Source: Tetragonia tetragonoides
Lineage: Eukaryota; Streptophyta; Magnoliopsida; Caryophyllales; Aizoaceae
NCBI GenBank assembly: GCA_038025085.1
Contig: CM076152.1
Coordinates: 22,776,001 to 22,840,000, forward strand
Length of the DNA: 64,000 nucleotides
Reading direction: 5' to 3'
Part shown: positions 36,701 through 49,797 of the stretch, in pieces
How positions within the stretch are numbered: position 1 is the stretch's first letter
Layout of the letters: each line of letters starts with the position of its first letter
Notes under the pieces: generated by a model
The model's database searches: none
The model's input: only the letters and a program-made list of their open reading frames with translations
What the model was told of the DNA's origin: nothing
Position numbers and translations under genes: made by a program

Positions 36701-39700
36701 AATACATTCAAAATTTTGAGTTGAACCTTGTTTGTACTTGTAAACATCCTTGGTGTAGTTTCTCACTCCAATGAATGCAAACAAAGCTTTTGGGTGCTTT
36801 CTCTGAAAATACAACACAAAAGAACTCAATCTTTTTCACCCTAGTCGTATGAGGTTTTAAAAGGCGTAAATGCTTTCAAAACCTTGAATTGAAGCTTGTT
36901 TGTACTTGTAAACATTCTTGGTGTAGTTTCTCCCTCAAATGAATGCAAACAAAGCATTTGGGTGCTTTCTCTTAATATACAACACAAAAGAACTCAATCT
37001 GTTTCACCCTAGATGTAAGAGCTGTTAAAACGCGTAAATGCATTCAAAAGGTGGAGTTAAAGCTTGTTTGTACTTGTAAACATCCTTGGTGTAGTTTCTC
37101 ACTCAAATGAATGCATACAAAGCATTTGGGTGCTTTCTCTTAATATAAAACAGAAAAGAACTCAATCTCTTTCACCCTTTTCGTATGAGCTTTTAAAACG
37201 CGTAAAGGCATTCAAAAGCTTGAGTTGAAACTTGTTTGAACTTGTAAACATCCTTGGTGTAGTTTCTCACTCAAATTAATGCAAAGAAAGCATTTGGGTG
37301 CTTTCTCTTAATATACAACACAAAAGACCTCAACTCTTTCACCCTAGTCGTAAGAGCTGTTAAAACGCGTAAATACATTCAAAATTTTGAGTTGAAGCTT
37401 GTTTGTACTCGTAAACATCCTTGGTGTAGATTCTCACTCAAATAAATGCAAACAAACCATTTGGGTGCTTTCTCTTAATATACAACACAAAAGAACTCAA
37501 TCTGTTTCACCCTAGTCGTATGAGGTTTTTTAAAACGCGTAAATGCTTTCAAAAGCTTGATTTGAAGCTTATTTGTACTTATAAACATCCTGGGTATAGT
37601 TTCTCCCTCAAATGAATGCAAACAAAGCATTTGGGTGCTTTCTCTTAATATACAACACAAAAGAACTCAATCTCTTTCACCCTAGATGTAAGAGCTGTTA
37701 AAACGCGTAAATGCATTCAAAAGGTGGAGTTAAAGCTTGTTTGTACTTGTAAACATCCTTGGTGTAGTTTCTCACTCAAATGAATGCAAACAAAGCATTT
37801 GGGTGCTTTCTCTTAATATACAACACAAAAGACGTCAATCTCTTTGACCTAATCGTAAGAGCTGTTAAAACGCGTAAATACATTCAAAAGCTTGAGTTGA
37901 AGCTTGTTTGTACTTGTAAACATCCTTGGTTAAGTTTCTCACTCAAATGAATGCAAACAAAGCATTTGGGTGCTTTCTCTTAATATAAACCACAAAAGAA
38001 CTCATTCTTTTTCACCCTAGTCATATAAGCTTTTAAAACGCGTAAGTGCATTCAAAAGGTGGAGTTAAAGCTTGTTTGTACTTGTAACATCTTTGGTGTA
38101 GTTTCTCACTCAAATGAATGCAAACAAAGCATTTGGGTGCTTTCTCTTAATATACAACACAAAAGACCTCAATCTCTTTCACCCTAGTCATAAGAGCTGT
38201 TAAAACGCGTAAATACATTCAAAAGCTTGAGTTGAAGCTTGTTTGTACTTGTAAACATCCTTGGTGTAGTTTCTCACTCCAATGAATGCAAACAAAGCTT
38301 TTGGGTGCTTTCTCTGAAAATACAACACAAAAGAACTCAATCTCTTTCACCCTGGTCGTATGAGGTTTTTTAAACGCGTAAATGCTTTCAAAAGCTTGAG
38401 TTGAAGCTTGTTTGTTCTTGTAAACATCCTTGGTGTAGTTTCTCCCTCAAATGAATGCAAAGAAAACATTTGGGTGCGTTCTCTTAATATACAACACAAA
38501 GGAACTCAATCTTTTTCACCCTAGTCATATGAGCTTTTAAAACGCGTAAATGCATTCAAAAGCGTGAGTTTAAGCTTGTTTGTACTTGCAAACATCTTTG
38601 GTGTAGTTTCTCACTCAAATGAATGCAAAGAAAACATTTGGGTGCGTTCTCTTAATATACAACACAAAAGAACTCAATCTCTTTCACCGTAGTCATATGA
38701 GCTTTTAAAACGCGTAAATACACTCAAAAGCTTGGTTTGAAGCTTGTTTGTACTTGTAAACATCCTTGGTGTAGTTTCTCACTCAAATGAATGCATACAA
38801 AGCTTTTGCTTGCTTTCTCTTAAAATCCAACACAAAAGCACTCAATCTCTTTCACCCAAGTTGTAAGAGCTGTTAAAATGCGTAAATGCATTCAAAAAGG
38901 TGGAGTTGAAGCTTGTATGTACTTGTAAACATCCTTGGTGTACTTTCTCACTCAAATGAATGCACACAAAGCATTTGGGTGCTTTCTCTAAATATACAAC
39001 ACAAAAGAACTCAATCTGTTTCACCCTAGTCGCAAGAGCTGTTAAAACGCGTAAATGCATTCAAAAGGTGGAGTTAAAGCTTGTTTGTACTTGTAAACAT
39101 TCTTGGTGTAGTTTCTCACTCAAATGAATGCAAACAAATTAGTACTTGTAAACATCCTTGGTGTAGTTTCTCACTCAAATGAATGCAAATAAAGCATTTG
39201 GGTAATTTCTCTTAATATACAACGCAAAAGACCTCAATCTCTTTCACCCTAGTCATATGAGCTTTTAAAACGCGTAAATACATTCAAAAGCTTGAGTTGA
39301 AGCTTGTTTGTACTTGTAAACATCCTTGGTGTAGCTTCTCACTCCAATGAATGCAAACAAAGATTTTGGGTGCTTTCTCTGAATATACAACACAAAAGAA
39401 CTCAATCTCTTTTACCCTAGTCGTATGAGGTTTTTAAACGCGTAAATGCTTTCAAAAGGTTGAGTTGAAGCTTGTTTGTACTTGTAAACATCATTGGTGT
39501 AGCTTCTCACTCCAATGAATGCAAACAAAGATTTTGGGTGCTTTCTCTGAAAATACAACACAAAAGAACTCAATCTCTTTCACCCTAGTCGTATGAGGTT
39601 TTAAAACGCCTATATACATTCAAAAGCTTAAGTTGAAGCTTGTTGGTACTTGTAAACATCTTTGGTGTAGTTTCTCACTCAAATGAATGCAAAGAAAACA

Positions 39701-39748
39701 TTTGGGTGCGTTTTCTTAATATACAACACAAATGGACTCAATCTTTTT
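36701..39748 (-). repeat. 168-bp satellite, reverse block R16
   Basis: About 18 monomers, one of the longest uniform-orientation runs. It includes a 55-bp truncated monomer (GTACTTG at 39087 and 39142) and a minor subtype with TTGGGTGCTTTCTCTGAAAATAC. It ends with the CAATCTTTTT/ACAAGTAC join. Confidence 0.93.
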
Positions 39749-41065
39749 ACAAGTACAAACAAGCTTCAACTCAAGCTTTTGAATGCATTTACGCGTTTTA
39801 AAAGCTCATATGACTAGGGTGAAAAACATTGTGTTCTTTTGTGTTGTATATTAAGAGAAAGCACCCAAATGCTTTGTTTGCATTCATTTGAGTGAGAAAC
39901 TTAACCAAGGATGTTTACAAGTACCAACAAGCTTCAAACCAAGCTTTTGAATGTATTTACGCGTTTTAAAAGCTCATATGACTAGGGTGAAAGAGATTGA
40001 GGTCTTTTGTGTTGTTTATTAAGAGAAAGCACCCAACTGCTTTGTTTGCATTCATTTGAGTGAGAAACTACACCAAGGATGTTTACAAGTACAAACAAAC
40101 TTTAACTTCACCTTTTGAATGCATTTACGCGTTTTAACAGCTCTTACATCTAGGATGAAAGAGATTGAGTTCTTTTGTGTTGTTTACTAAGAGAAAGCAC
40201 CCAAATGCTTTCTTTGCATTTATTTGAGTGAGAAACTACACCAAGGATGTTTACAAGTACAAACAAGCTTCAACTCAAGCTTTCGAAAGCATTTACGTGT
40301 TTTAAAACCTCATACGACTAGGGTGAAAGAGATTGAGGTCTTTTGTGTTGTATATTAAGAGAAAGCACCCAAATGCTTTGTTTGCATTCATTTGAGTGAG
40401 AAACTACACCAAGGATGTTTACAAGCGCAAACAAGCTTTAACTCCACCTATTGAACGCATTTACGCATTTTAACAGCTCTTACAACTAGGGTGAAAGAGA
40501 TTGAATTCTTTTGTGATGTATATTAAGAGAAATCACCCAAATGGTTTGTTTGCATTCATTTGAGTGAGAAACTACACCAATGATGTTTACAAGTACAAAC
40601 AAGTTTCAACTCAAGCTTTTGAATGCATTTACGCGTTTTAACAGCTCTTACGACTAGGCGAAAAGAGATTGAGTTCTTTTGTGTTGTATATTAAGAAAAA
40701 GCTCGCAAATTCTTTGTTTACATTCATTTGAGTGTGAAACTACCCCAAGGATGTTTACAAATACAAACAAGCTTGAACTCAAGCTTTTGAATGCATTTAA
40801 GCGTTTTAAAAGCTCATACAACCAGGGTGAAAGAGATTGTGTTCTTTTGTGTTGTATATTAAGAGAACGCACCCAAATGTTTTCTTTGCATTCATTGAGT
40901 GAGAAACTACACCAATGATGTTTACAAGTATCAACAAGCTTCAACTTAAGCTTTTGAATGCATATACGCGTTTTAAAACCTCATACGACTAGGGTGAAAG
41001 AGATTGAGTTCTTTTGTGTTGAATATTAAGACAAAGCACACAAATGCTTTATTTGCATTCATTTG
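39749..41065 (+). repeat. 168-bp satellite, forward block F18
   Basis: About 7.8 monomers resembling F14 and F16, with a divergent dimer (40654-40944) in which one monomer has lost a base (CATTCATTGAGTGAG). It ends at a TTGTC variant of the recurrent junction. Confidence 0.92.
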
Positions 41066-41071
41066 ATTGTC

Positions 41072-43240
41072 AATACATTCAAAATTTTGAGTTGAAGCTT
41101 GTTTGTACTTGTAAACATCCTTGGTGTAGTTTCTCACTCCAATGAATGCAAGCAAAGCTTTTGGGTGCTTTCTCTGAAAATACAACACAAAAGAACTCAA
41201 TCTCTTTCACCCTAGTCGTATGAGGTTTTAAAACGCGTATTTGCATTCAAAAGCTTAAGTTGAAGCTTGTTGGTACTAGTAAACATCTTTGGTGTAGTTT
41301 CTCACTCAAATGAATGCAAACAAAGCATTTGTGAGATTTCTCTTAATATACAACACAAAAGAACTCAATCTCTTTCACCCTAGTTGTAAGAGCTGTTAAA
41401 ATGCGTAAATGAATTCAAAAGGTTGAGTTAAAGCTTGTTTGTACTTGTAAACATCGTTGGTGTAGATTGTCACCCAAATGAATGCAAACAAAGCATTTGG
41501 GTGCTTTCTCTTAATATACAACACAAAAGACCTCAATCTCTTTCACCCGATTCATATGAGCTTTTAAAACGCGTAAATACATTCAAAAGCTTGAGTTGAA
41601 GCTTGTTTGTACTTGTAAACATCCTTGGTGTAGTTTCTCACTCCAATGAATGCAAACAAAGCTTTTGGGTGCTTTCTCTGAAAATACATTACAAAAGAAC
41701 TCAATCTCTTTCACCCTAGTCGTATGATGTTTTTAAACGCGTAAATGCTTTCAAAAGCTTGAGTTGAAGCTTGTTTGTACTTGTTAACATCCTTGGTGTA
41801 GTTTCTCCCTCAAATGAATGCAAAGAATACATTTGGGTGCGTTCTCTTAATATACAACACAAAAGAACTCAATCTTTTTCACCCTAGTCATATGAGCTTT
41901 TAAAACGCGTAAATGCATTCAAAATCGTGAGTTTAAGCTTGTTTGTACTTGTAAACATCTTTGGTGTAGTTTCTCACTCAAATGAATGCACAGAAAACAT
42001 TTGGGTGCGTTCTCTTAATATACAACTCAAAAGAACTCAATCTCTTTCACCCTTGCCGTATGAGCTTTTAAAACGCTTCAATGCATTCAAAAGCTTGAGT
42101 TCAAGCTTGTTTGTAGTTGTAAACATCCTTGGGGAAGTTTCACACTCAAATGAATGTAAACAAAGCATTTGCGGGCATTTTCTTAATATACAACACAAAA
42201 GAACTCAATCTCTTTTCGCCTAGTCGTCAGAGCTGTTAAAACGCGTAAATGCATTGAAAAGCTTGAGTTGAAACTTGTTTGTACTTGTAAACATCCTTGG
42301 TGTAGTTTCTCACTCGGATGAATGCAAACAAACCATTTGGGTGATTTCTCTTAATATACAACACAAAAGAACTCAATCTCTTTCACCCTAGTCGTATGAA
42401 GTTTTAAAATGCTTAAATGCAATAAAAAGCTTCAGTTGGAGCTTGTTTGTACTTGTAAACATCCTTGCTGTAGTTTCTCACTCAAATGAATGCATACAAA
42501 GCTTTTGGTTGCTTTCTCTTAAAATACAACACAAAAGAACTCAATCTTTTTCACCCTAGTTCTAAGAGCTGTTAAAATGCGTAAATGCATTCAAAAGGTG
42601 GAGTTAAGGCTTGTTTGTGCTTGTAAACATCCTTGGTGTAGTTTCTCACTCAAATGAATGCAAACAAAGCATTTGGGTGCTTTCTCTTAATATACAACAC
42701 AAAAGAACTCAATCTCTTTCACCCTAGTTGTAAGAGCTGTTAAAATGCGTAAATGCATTCAAAAGGTGCAGTTGAAGCTTGTTTGTACTTGTAAACATCC
42801 TTGGTGTATTTTCTCACTCAAATGAATGCAAACAAAGCATTTGGGTGCTTTCTCTTAATATACAACACAAAAGAACTCAATCTCTTTCACCCTAGTCGCA
42901 AGAGCTGTTAAAACGCGTAAATACATTCAAAAGGTGGAGTTAAAGCTTGTTTGTACTTGTAAACATCCTTGGTGTAGTTTCTCACTCAAATGAATGCAAA
43001 CAAAGCAGTACTTGTAAACATCCTTGGTGTAGTTTCTCACTCAAATGAATGCAAACAAAGCATTGGGTGCTTTCACTTAATATACAACGCAAAAGACCTC
43101 AATCTCTTTTACCCTAATCGTAAGAGCTGTGAAAACGCGTAAATACATTCAAAAGCTTGAGTTGAAGCTTGTTTGTACTTGTAAACATCCTTGGTTAAGT
43201 TTCTCACTCAAATGAATGCAAACAAAGCTTTTGGTTGCTT
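41072..43240 (-). repeat. 168-bp satellite, reverse block R17
   Basis: About 12.9 monomers with a divergent dimer (41927-42223), an AATAAAAAGCTTCAG unit (42420) and a 55-bp truncated monomer (GTACTTG at 42953 and 43008). Confidence 0.93.
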
Positions 43241-43989
43241 TGTATGCATTCATTTGAGTGAGAAACTACACCAAGGATGTTTACAAGTACAAACAAGCTT
43301 CAACTGAAGCTTTGTATTGCATTTAAGCATTTTAACAGCTCATATGACTAGGGTGAAAGAGATTGAGTTCTTTTGTGTTGTATATTAAGAGTAATCACCC
43401 AAATGGTTTGTTTGCATTCATTTGAGTGAGAAACTACACCAAGGATGTTTACAAGTACAAACAAGTTTCAACTGAAGCTTTTGAATGTATTTACGCGTTT
43501 TGACAGCTCTTACGACTAGGCGAAAAGAGATTGAGTTCTTTTGTGTTTTATATTAAGAAACAGCTCGCAAATGCTTTGTTTAAATTCATTTGAGTGTGAA
43601 ACTACCCCAAGGATGTTTACAACTGCAAACAAGCTTGAACTCAAGCTTTTGAATGCATTTAAGCGTTTTAAAAGCTCATACGACAAGGGTGAAAGAGATT
43701 GAGTTCATTTGTGTTGTATATTAAGAGAACGCACCCAAATGCTTTGTTTGCATTCATTTGAGTTAGAAACTTAACCAAGGATGTTTACAAGTACAAACAA
43801 GCTTTAACTCCACTTTTGAATGCATTTACGCGTTTTAACAGCTCATACGACTAGGGTGAAAGAGATTGAGGTCTTTTGTATTGTATATTAAGAGAAAGCA
43901 CCCAAATACTTTGTTTGCATTCATTTGAGTGAGAAACTACACCAAGGATGTTTACAAGCACAAATAAGCTTTAACTCCACCTTTTGAAT
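43241..43989 (+). repeat. 168-bp satellite, forward block F19
   Basis: About 4.5 monomers starting TGTATGCATTC. The sequence from about 43165 to 43690 is repeated 809 bp downstream. It ends CCTTTTGAATG, fused to TAAACATCC. Confidence 0.91.
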
Positions 43990-44050
43990 GTAAACATCCT
44001 TGCTTAAGTTTCTCACTCAAATGAATGCAAACAAAGCTTTTGGTTGCTTT
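43990..44050 (-). repeat. very short reverse satellite piece R18
   Basis: About 60 bp (TAAACATCCTTGCTTAAG to TTTTGGTTGC), the smallest clear orientation block. It matches the right end of R17, so it was carried by the 809-bp duplication. Confidence 0.85.
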
Positions 44051-44652
44051 GTATGCATTCATTTGAGTGAGAAACTACACCAAGGATGTTTACAAGTACA
44101 AACAAGCTTCAACTGAAGCTTTGTATTGCATTTAAGCATTTTAACAGCTCATATGACTAGGGTGAAAGAGATTGAGTTCTTTTGTGTTGTATATTAAGAG
44201 TAATCACCCAAATGGTTTGTTTGCATTCATTTGAGTGAGAAACTACACCAAGGATGTTTACAAGTACAAACAAGTTTCAACAGAAGCTTTTGAATGCATT
44301 TACGCGTTTTAACAGCTCTTACGACTAGGCGAAAAGAGATTGAGTTCTTTTGTGTTGTATATTAAGAAAAAGCTCGCAAATGCTTTTTTTACATTCATTG
44401 GAGTGTGAAACTACCCCAAGGATGTTTACAACTACAAACAAGCTTGAACTCAAGCTTTTGAATGCATTTAAGCGTTTTAAAACCTCACACAACAAGGGTG
44501 AAAGAGATTGAGTTCTTTTGTGTTGTATACTAAGAGAACGCACCCAAATGTTTTCTTTGCATTCATTTGAGTGAGAAACTACACCAAAGATGTTTACAAG
44601 TACCAAGAAGCTTCAACTTAAGCTTTTGAATGCATATACGCGTTTTAAAACC
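44051..44652 (+). repeat. 168-bp satellite, forward block F20
   Basis: About 3.6 monomers, the copy of F19, continuing through a divergent dimer (44325-44606). It ends TTTTAAAACCT at module S3. Confidence 0.9.
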
Positions 44653-44722
44653 TTCATTATAAGCTTGACCATAATGTCACCAAAATAAGCATGTTTGTAC
44701 ATTTTTACGCGTTTACGCGTAC
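44653..44722. repeat. compound module S3 (shortened)
   Basis: Third copy of the non-satellite core (44664-44686, TTGACCATAATGTCACC), followed by TACATTTTTACGCG and a second ACGCGT. It lacks the TTTGGGTGCATA and reverse-satellite left half found in S1 and S2; TCATTATAAGC stands there instead. Confidence 0.83.
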
Positions 44723-46200
44723 AAACAAGCTTCAACTCAAGCTTTTGAATGCATTTACGCATTTTAACACCTCTTACAACTAGGGTGAAAGAGATTGAGT
44801 TCTTTTGTGTTGTATATTAAGAGAAATCACACAATTGCTTTGTGTGCATTCATTTGAGTGAGAAACTACACCAAGAATGTTTACAAGTACAAACAAGTTT
44901 CAACACAAGCTTTTGAATGCATTTACGCGTTTTAAAAGCTCATATGACTAGGATGAAAAAGATTGTGTTCTTTTGTGTTGTATTTTAAGAGAAAGCAACC
45001 AAAAGCTTTGTTTGCATTCATTTCAGTGAGAAACTACACCAAGAATGTTTACAAGTACAAACAAGCTTCAACTCAAGCTTTTGAATGCATTTACGCGTTT
45101 TAAAAGCTCCTATGACAACGGTGAAAAAGATTGAGTTCTTTTGTGTTGTATATTAAGAGAAAGCACCCAAATGCTTTGTTTGCATTCATTTGAGTGAGAA
45201 ACTTAACCAAGGATATTTACAAGTACAAACAAGCTTCAACTCAAGCTTTTGAATGTATTTACGCGTTTTAACAGCTCTTACGATTAGGGTGAAAGAGATT
45301 GAGGTCTTTTGTGTTGTATATTAAGAGAAAGCACCCAAATGCTTTGTTTGCATTCATTTGAGTGAGAAACTACACCAGGATGTTTACAAGTACAAACAAG
45401 CTTTAACTCCACCTTTTGAATGCATTTACGCGTTTTAACAGCTCTTACATCTAGGGTGAAAGAGATTGAGTTCTTTTGTGTTGTATATTAAGAGAAAGCA
45501 CCAAAATGCTTTGTTTGCATTCATTTGAGTGAGAAACTACACCAAGGATGTTTACAAGCACAAACAAGCTTTAACTCCACCTTTTGAATGCATTTACGCA
45601 TTTTAACAGCTCTTACAACTAGGGTGAAAGAGATTGAGTTCTTTTGTCTTGTATATTAAGAGAAATCACACAAATGCTTTGTTTGCATTCTTTTCAGTGA
45701 GAAACTACACCAAGAATGTTTACAAGTACAAACAAGCTTCAACTCAAGCTTTTGAATGCATTTACGCGTTTTAAAAGCTCATATGACTAGGGTGAAAAAG
45801 ATTGAGGTCTTTTGTGTTGTATATTAAGAGAACGCACCCAAATGTTTTGCTTGCATTCATTTGAGTGACAAACTACACCAAGGATATTTAAAAGTACAAA
45901 CAAGCTTTAACTCCATCTTTTGAATGCATTTACGCGTTTTAACAGCTCTTACGACTAGGGTGAAAGAGATTGAGTTCTTTTGTGTTGTATTTTCAGAGAA
46001 AGCACCCAAAAGCTTTGTTTGCATTCATCGGAGTGAGAAACTTAACCAAGGATGTTTACAAGTACAAACAAGCTTCAAATCAAGCTTTTGAATGCATATA
46101 CCGCGTTTTAAAACCTTATACGACTATGGTGAAAGAGATTGAGTTCTTTTGTGTTGTATTTTCAGAGAAAGCACATACATGCTTTATTTGCATTCATTTG
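44723..46200 (+). repeat. 168-bp satellite, forward block F21
   Basis: About 8.8 monomers. A one-base insertion gives ATACCGCG in place of ATACGCG near 46100. It ends at the TTGTG junction. Confidence 0.92.
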
Positions 46201-46207
46201 ATTGTGA

Positions 46208-47332
46208 ATACATTGAAAATTTTTAGTTGAAGCTTGTTTGTACTTGTAAACATCCTTGGTGTAGTTTCTCACTCCAATGAATGTAAACAAAGCTTTTGGG
46301 TGCTTTCTCTGAAAATACAACACAAAAGAACTCAATCTCTTTCACCCTAGTCGTAAGAGCTGTTAAAACGCGTAAATGCATTCAAAAGGTGGAGTTAAAG
46401 CTTGTTTGTACTTGTAAACATCCTTGGTGTAGTTTCTCACTCAAATGAATGCATACAAAGCATTTGGGTGCTTTCTCTTAATATACAACACAAAAGAACT
46501 CAATCTCTTTCACCCTAATCGTAAGAGCTGTTAAAACGCGTAAATACATTCAAAAGCTTGAGTTGAAGCTTGTTTGTACTTTTAAACCTCCTTGGTTAAG
46601 TTTCTCACTCAAATGAATGCAAACAAAAATCTTTTGGGTGCTTTCTCTTAATATACAACACAAAGAACTCAATCTTTTTCACACTAGTCATATGAACTTT
46701 TAAAACGCGTAAATGCATTCAAAAGCTTGAGTTGAAGCTTGTTTGTACTTGTAAACTTTCTTGGTGTAGTTTCTCACTGAAATGAATGCAAACAAAGCTT
46801 TTGGTTTCTTTCTCTTAAAATACAACAAAAAAGACTCAATCTTTTTCACCCTAGTCATATGAGCTTTTAAAACGCGTAAATGCATTCAAAAGCTTGAGTT
46901 GAAGCTTGTTTGTACTTGTAAACATTTTTGGTGTAGTTTCTCACTCAAATGAATACAAACAAAGCATTTGTGTGCTTTCACTTAATATACAACACAAAAG
47001 AACTCAATCTCTTTCACCCTAGTCGTAAGAGCTGTTAAAATGCTTAAATGCAATAAAAAGCTTCAGTTGAAGCTTGTTTGTACTTGTAAACATCCTTGGT
47101 GTAGTTTCTCACTCAAATGAATGCAAACAAAGTATTTGGGTGCTTTCTCTTAATATACAACACAAAAGAACTCAATCTCTTTCACCCTAGATGTAAGAGC
47201 TGTTAAGACGCGTAAATGCATTCAAAAGGTGGAGATTAAGCTTGTTTGTACTTGTAAACATCCTTGGTGTAGTTTCTCACTCAAATGAATGCAAACAAAC
47301 CATTTGGGTAATTTCTCTTAATATACAACACA
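46208..47332 (-). repeat. 168-bp satellite, reverse block R19
   Basis: About 6.7 monomers. An AATAAAAAGCTTCAG unit lies near 47050. It ends ATACAACACAAGTACC, where the ACACAA shared by both orientations forms the join. Confidence 0.92.
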
Positions 47333-47433
47333 AGTACCAACAAGCTTCAACTTAAGCTTTTGAATGCATATACGCGTTTTAAACAGTTTCTTAATTTCGT
47401 TTGCATTCACCTTTTGAATTTACAAGTACAAAC
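47333..47433 (+). repeat. short forward switch module, copy 4 (different left side)
   Basis: Its right part matches the modules at 4142 and 5512 (TTAAACAGTTTCTTAATTTCG, CACCTTTTGAATTTACAAG). The left part is ordinary satellite with AACTTAAGCTTTTGAATGC, so the module is recombined. Confidence 0.83.
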
Positions 47434-49797
47434 AATCAAATGAATGCAAATAAAGCATTTCGGTGCTTTCTCTTAATATACAACACAAAAGAACTCAATC
47501 TCTTTCACCCTAGATGTAAGAGCTGTTAAACTTTCTTGGTGTAGTTTCTCACTCAAATGAATGCAAACAAAGCATTTGTGTGATTTCTCTTAATATACAA
47601 CACAAAAGACCTCAATCTCTTTCACCCTAGTCGAATGAGGTTTTAAAACGCGTAAATTCTTTCAAAGACTTTAGTTGAAGCTTGTTTGTACATGTAAACA
47701 TCCTTGGTGTAGTTTCTCCATCAAATGAATGCAAACAAAGCATTTGGATGCTTTCTCTTAATATACAACACAAAAGAACTCAATCTCTTTCACCCTAGTT
47801 GTAAGAGCTGTTAAAATGCGTAAATGCATTCAAAAGGTGGAGCTAAAGCGTGGTTGTAGTTGTAAACATCCTTGGTGTAGTTTTGTCACTCAAATGAATG
47901 CAAACAAAGCATTTGGGTGCTCTCTTAATATACAACACAAAAGAACTCAATCTCTTTTACCCTAGTTGTAGGAGCTGTTAAAATGCGTAAATGCATTCAA
48001 AAGGTGGAGTTGAAGCTTGTTTGTACTTGTAAACATCCTTGGTGTAGTTTCTCACTCAAATGAATACAAACAAACCATTTGGGTAATTTCTCTTAATATA
48101 CAACACAAAAGAACTCAATCTCTTTCACCCTAGTTGTAAGAGCTGTTAAGATGCGTAAATGCATTCAAAAGGTGGAGTTAAAGCTTGTTTGTGCTTGTAA
48201 ACATCCTTGGTGAAGTTTCTCACTCAAATGAATGCAAACAAAGCATTTGGGTGTTTTCTCTTAATGTACAACACAAAAGACCTCAATCTCTTTCACCCTA
48301 TTCATATGAGCTTTTAAAACGCGTAAATACATTCAAAAGCTTGAGTTGAAGCTTGTTGGTACTTGTAAACATCTTTGGTGTAGTTTCTCACTCAAATGAA
48401 TGCAAAGAAAACATTTGGGTGCGTTCTCTTAACATACAACACAAAAGAACTCAATCTCTTTCACCCTTGTCGTATGAGCTTTTAAAACGCTTAAATGCAT
48501 TCAAAAGCTTGAGTTCAAGCTTGTTTGTAGTTGTAAACATCCTTGGGGTAGTTTCACTCTCAAATGAATGTAAACAAAGCATTTGCGAGCTTTTTCTTAA
48601 TATACAACACAAAAGAACTCAATCTCTTTCACCCTAGATGTAAGAGCTGTTAAAACGCGTAAATGCATTCAAAAGGTGGAGTTAAAGCTTGTTTGTACTT
48701 GTAAACATCCTTGGTGTAGTTTCTCACTCAAATGAATGCAAACAAAGCATTTGGGTGCTTTCTCTTAATATACAACACAAAAGACCTCAATCACTTTCAC
48801 CCTAGTCATATAAGCTTTTAAAACGCGTAAATACATTCAAAATTTTCAGTTGAAGCTTGTTTGTACTTGTAAACATACTTGGTGTAGTTTCTCACTCCAA
48901 TGAATGCAAACAAAGCTTTTGGGTGCTTTCTCTGAAAAGACAACACAAAAGAACTCAATCTCTTTCGCCCTAGTCGTAAGAGCTGTTAAAACGCGTAAAT
49001 ACATTCAAAATTTTGAGTTGAAGCTTGTTTGTACTTGTAAACATCCTTGGTGTAGTTTCTCAATCAAATGAATGGAAACAAAGCATTTGGGTGCTTTCCC
49101 GTAATATACAACACAAAAGACCTCAATCTCTTTCACCCTTAGTCATATGAGCTTTTAAAACGGGTAAATGCATTCAAAAGCTTGAGTTGAAGCTTGTTTG
49201 TACTTGTAAACATGCTTGGTGTAGTTTCTCGCTCAAATGAATGAAAATAAAGCATTTGGGTGCTTTCTCTTAATATACAACACAAAAAACCTCAATCTCT
49301 TTCACCCTAGTCATATGAGCTTTTAAAACGCGTAAATACATTCAAAATTTTAAGTTGAAGCTTGTTTGTACTTGTAAACATCCTTGGTGTAGTTTCTCAC
49401 TCCAATGAATGCAAACAAAGCTTTTGGGTGCTTTCTCTGAAAATACAACACAAAAGAACTCAATCTCTTTCACCCTAGTCGTAGGAGGTTTTAAAACGCG
49501 TATAAGCATTCAAAAGGTGGAGTTAAAGCTTTTTTGTACTTGTAAACATCCTTGGTGTAGTTTCTCACTCAAACGAATGCAAACAAAGCATTTGGGTGCT
49601 TTCTCTTAATATACAACACAAAAGACCTCAATCTCTTTCACCCTAGTCATATGAGCTTTTAAAACGCGTAAATACATTCAAAATCTTGAGTTGAAGCTTG
49701 TTTGTACTTGTAAACATCTTTGGTGTAGTTTCTCACTCCAATGAATGCAAACAAAGCTTTTGGGTCCTTTCCCTGAAAATACAACACAAAAGAACCC
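47434..49797 (-). repeat. 168-bp satellite, reverse block R20
   Basis: About 14 monomers. A deletion near 47529 gives GCTGTTAAACTTTCTTGG. A divergent dimer lies at 48353-48637. Small indels include GTTTTGTCACTC and GGGTGCTCTCTTAA near 47880-47930. It ends GAACCCAAATGAG. Confidence 0.92.
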
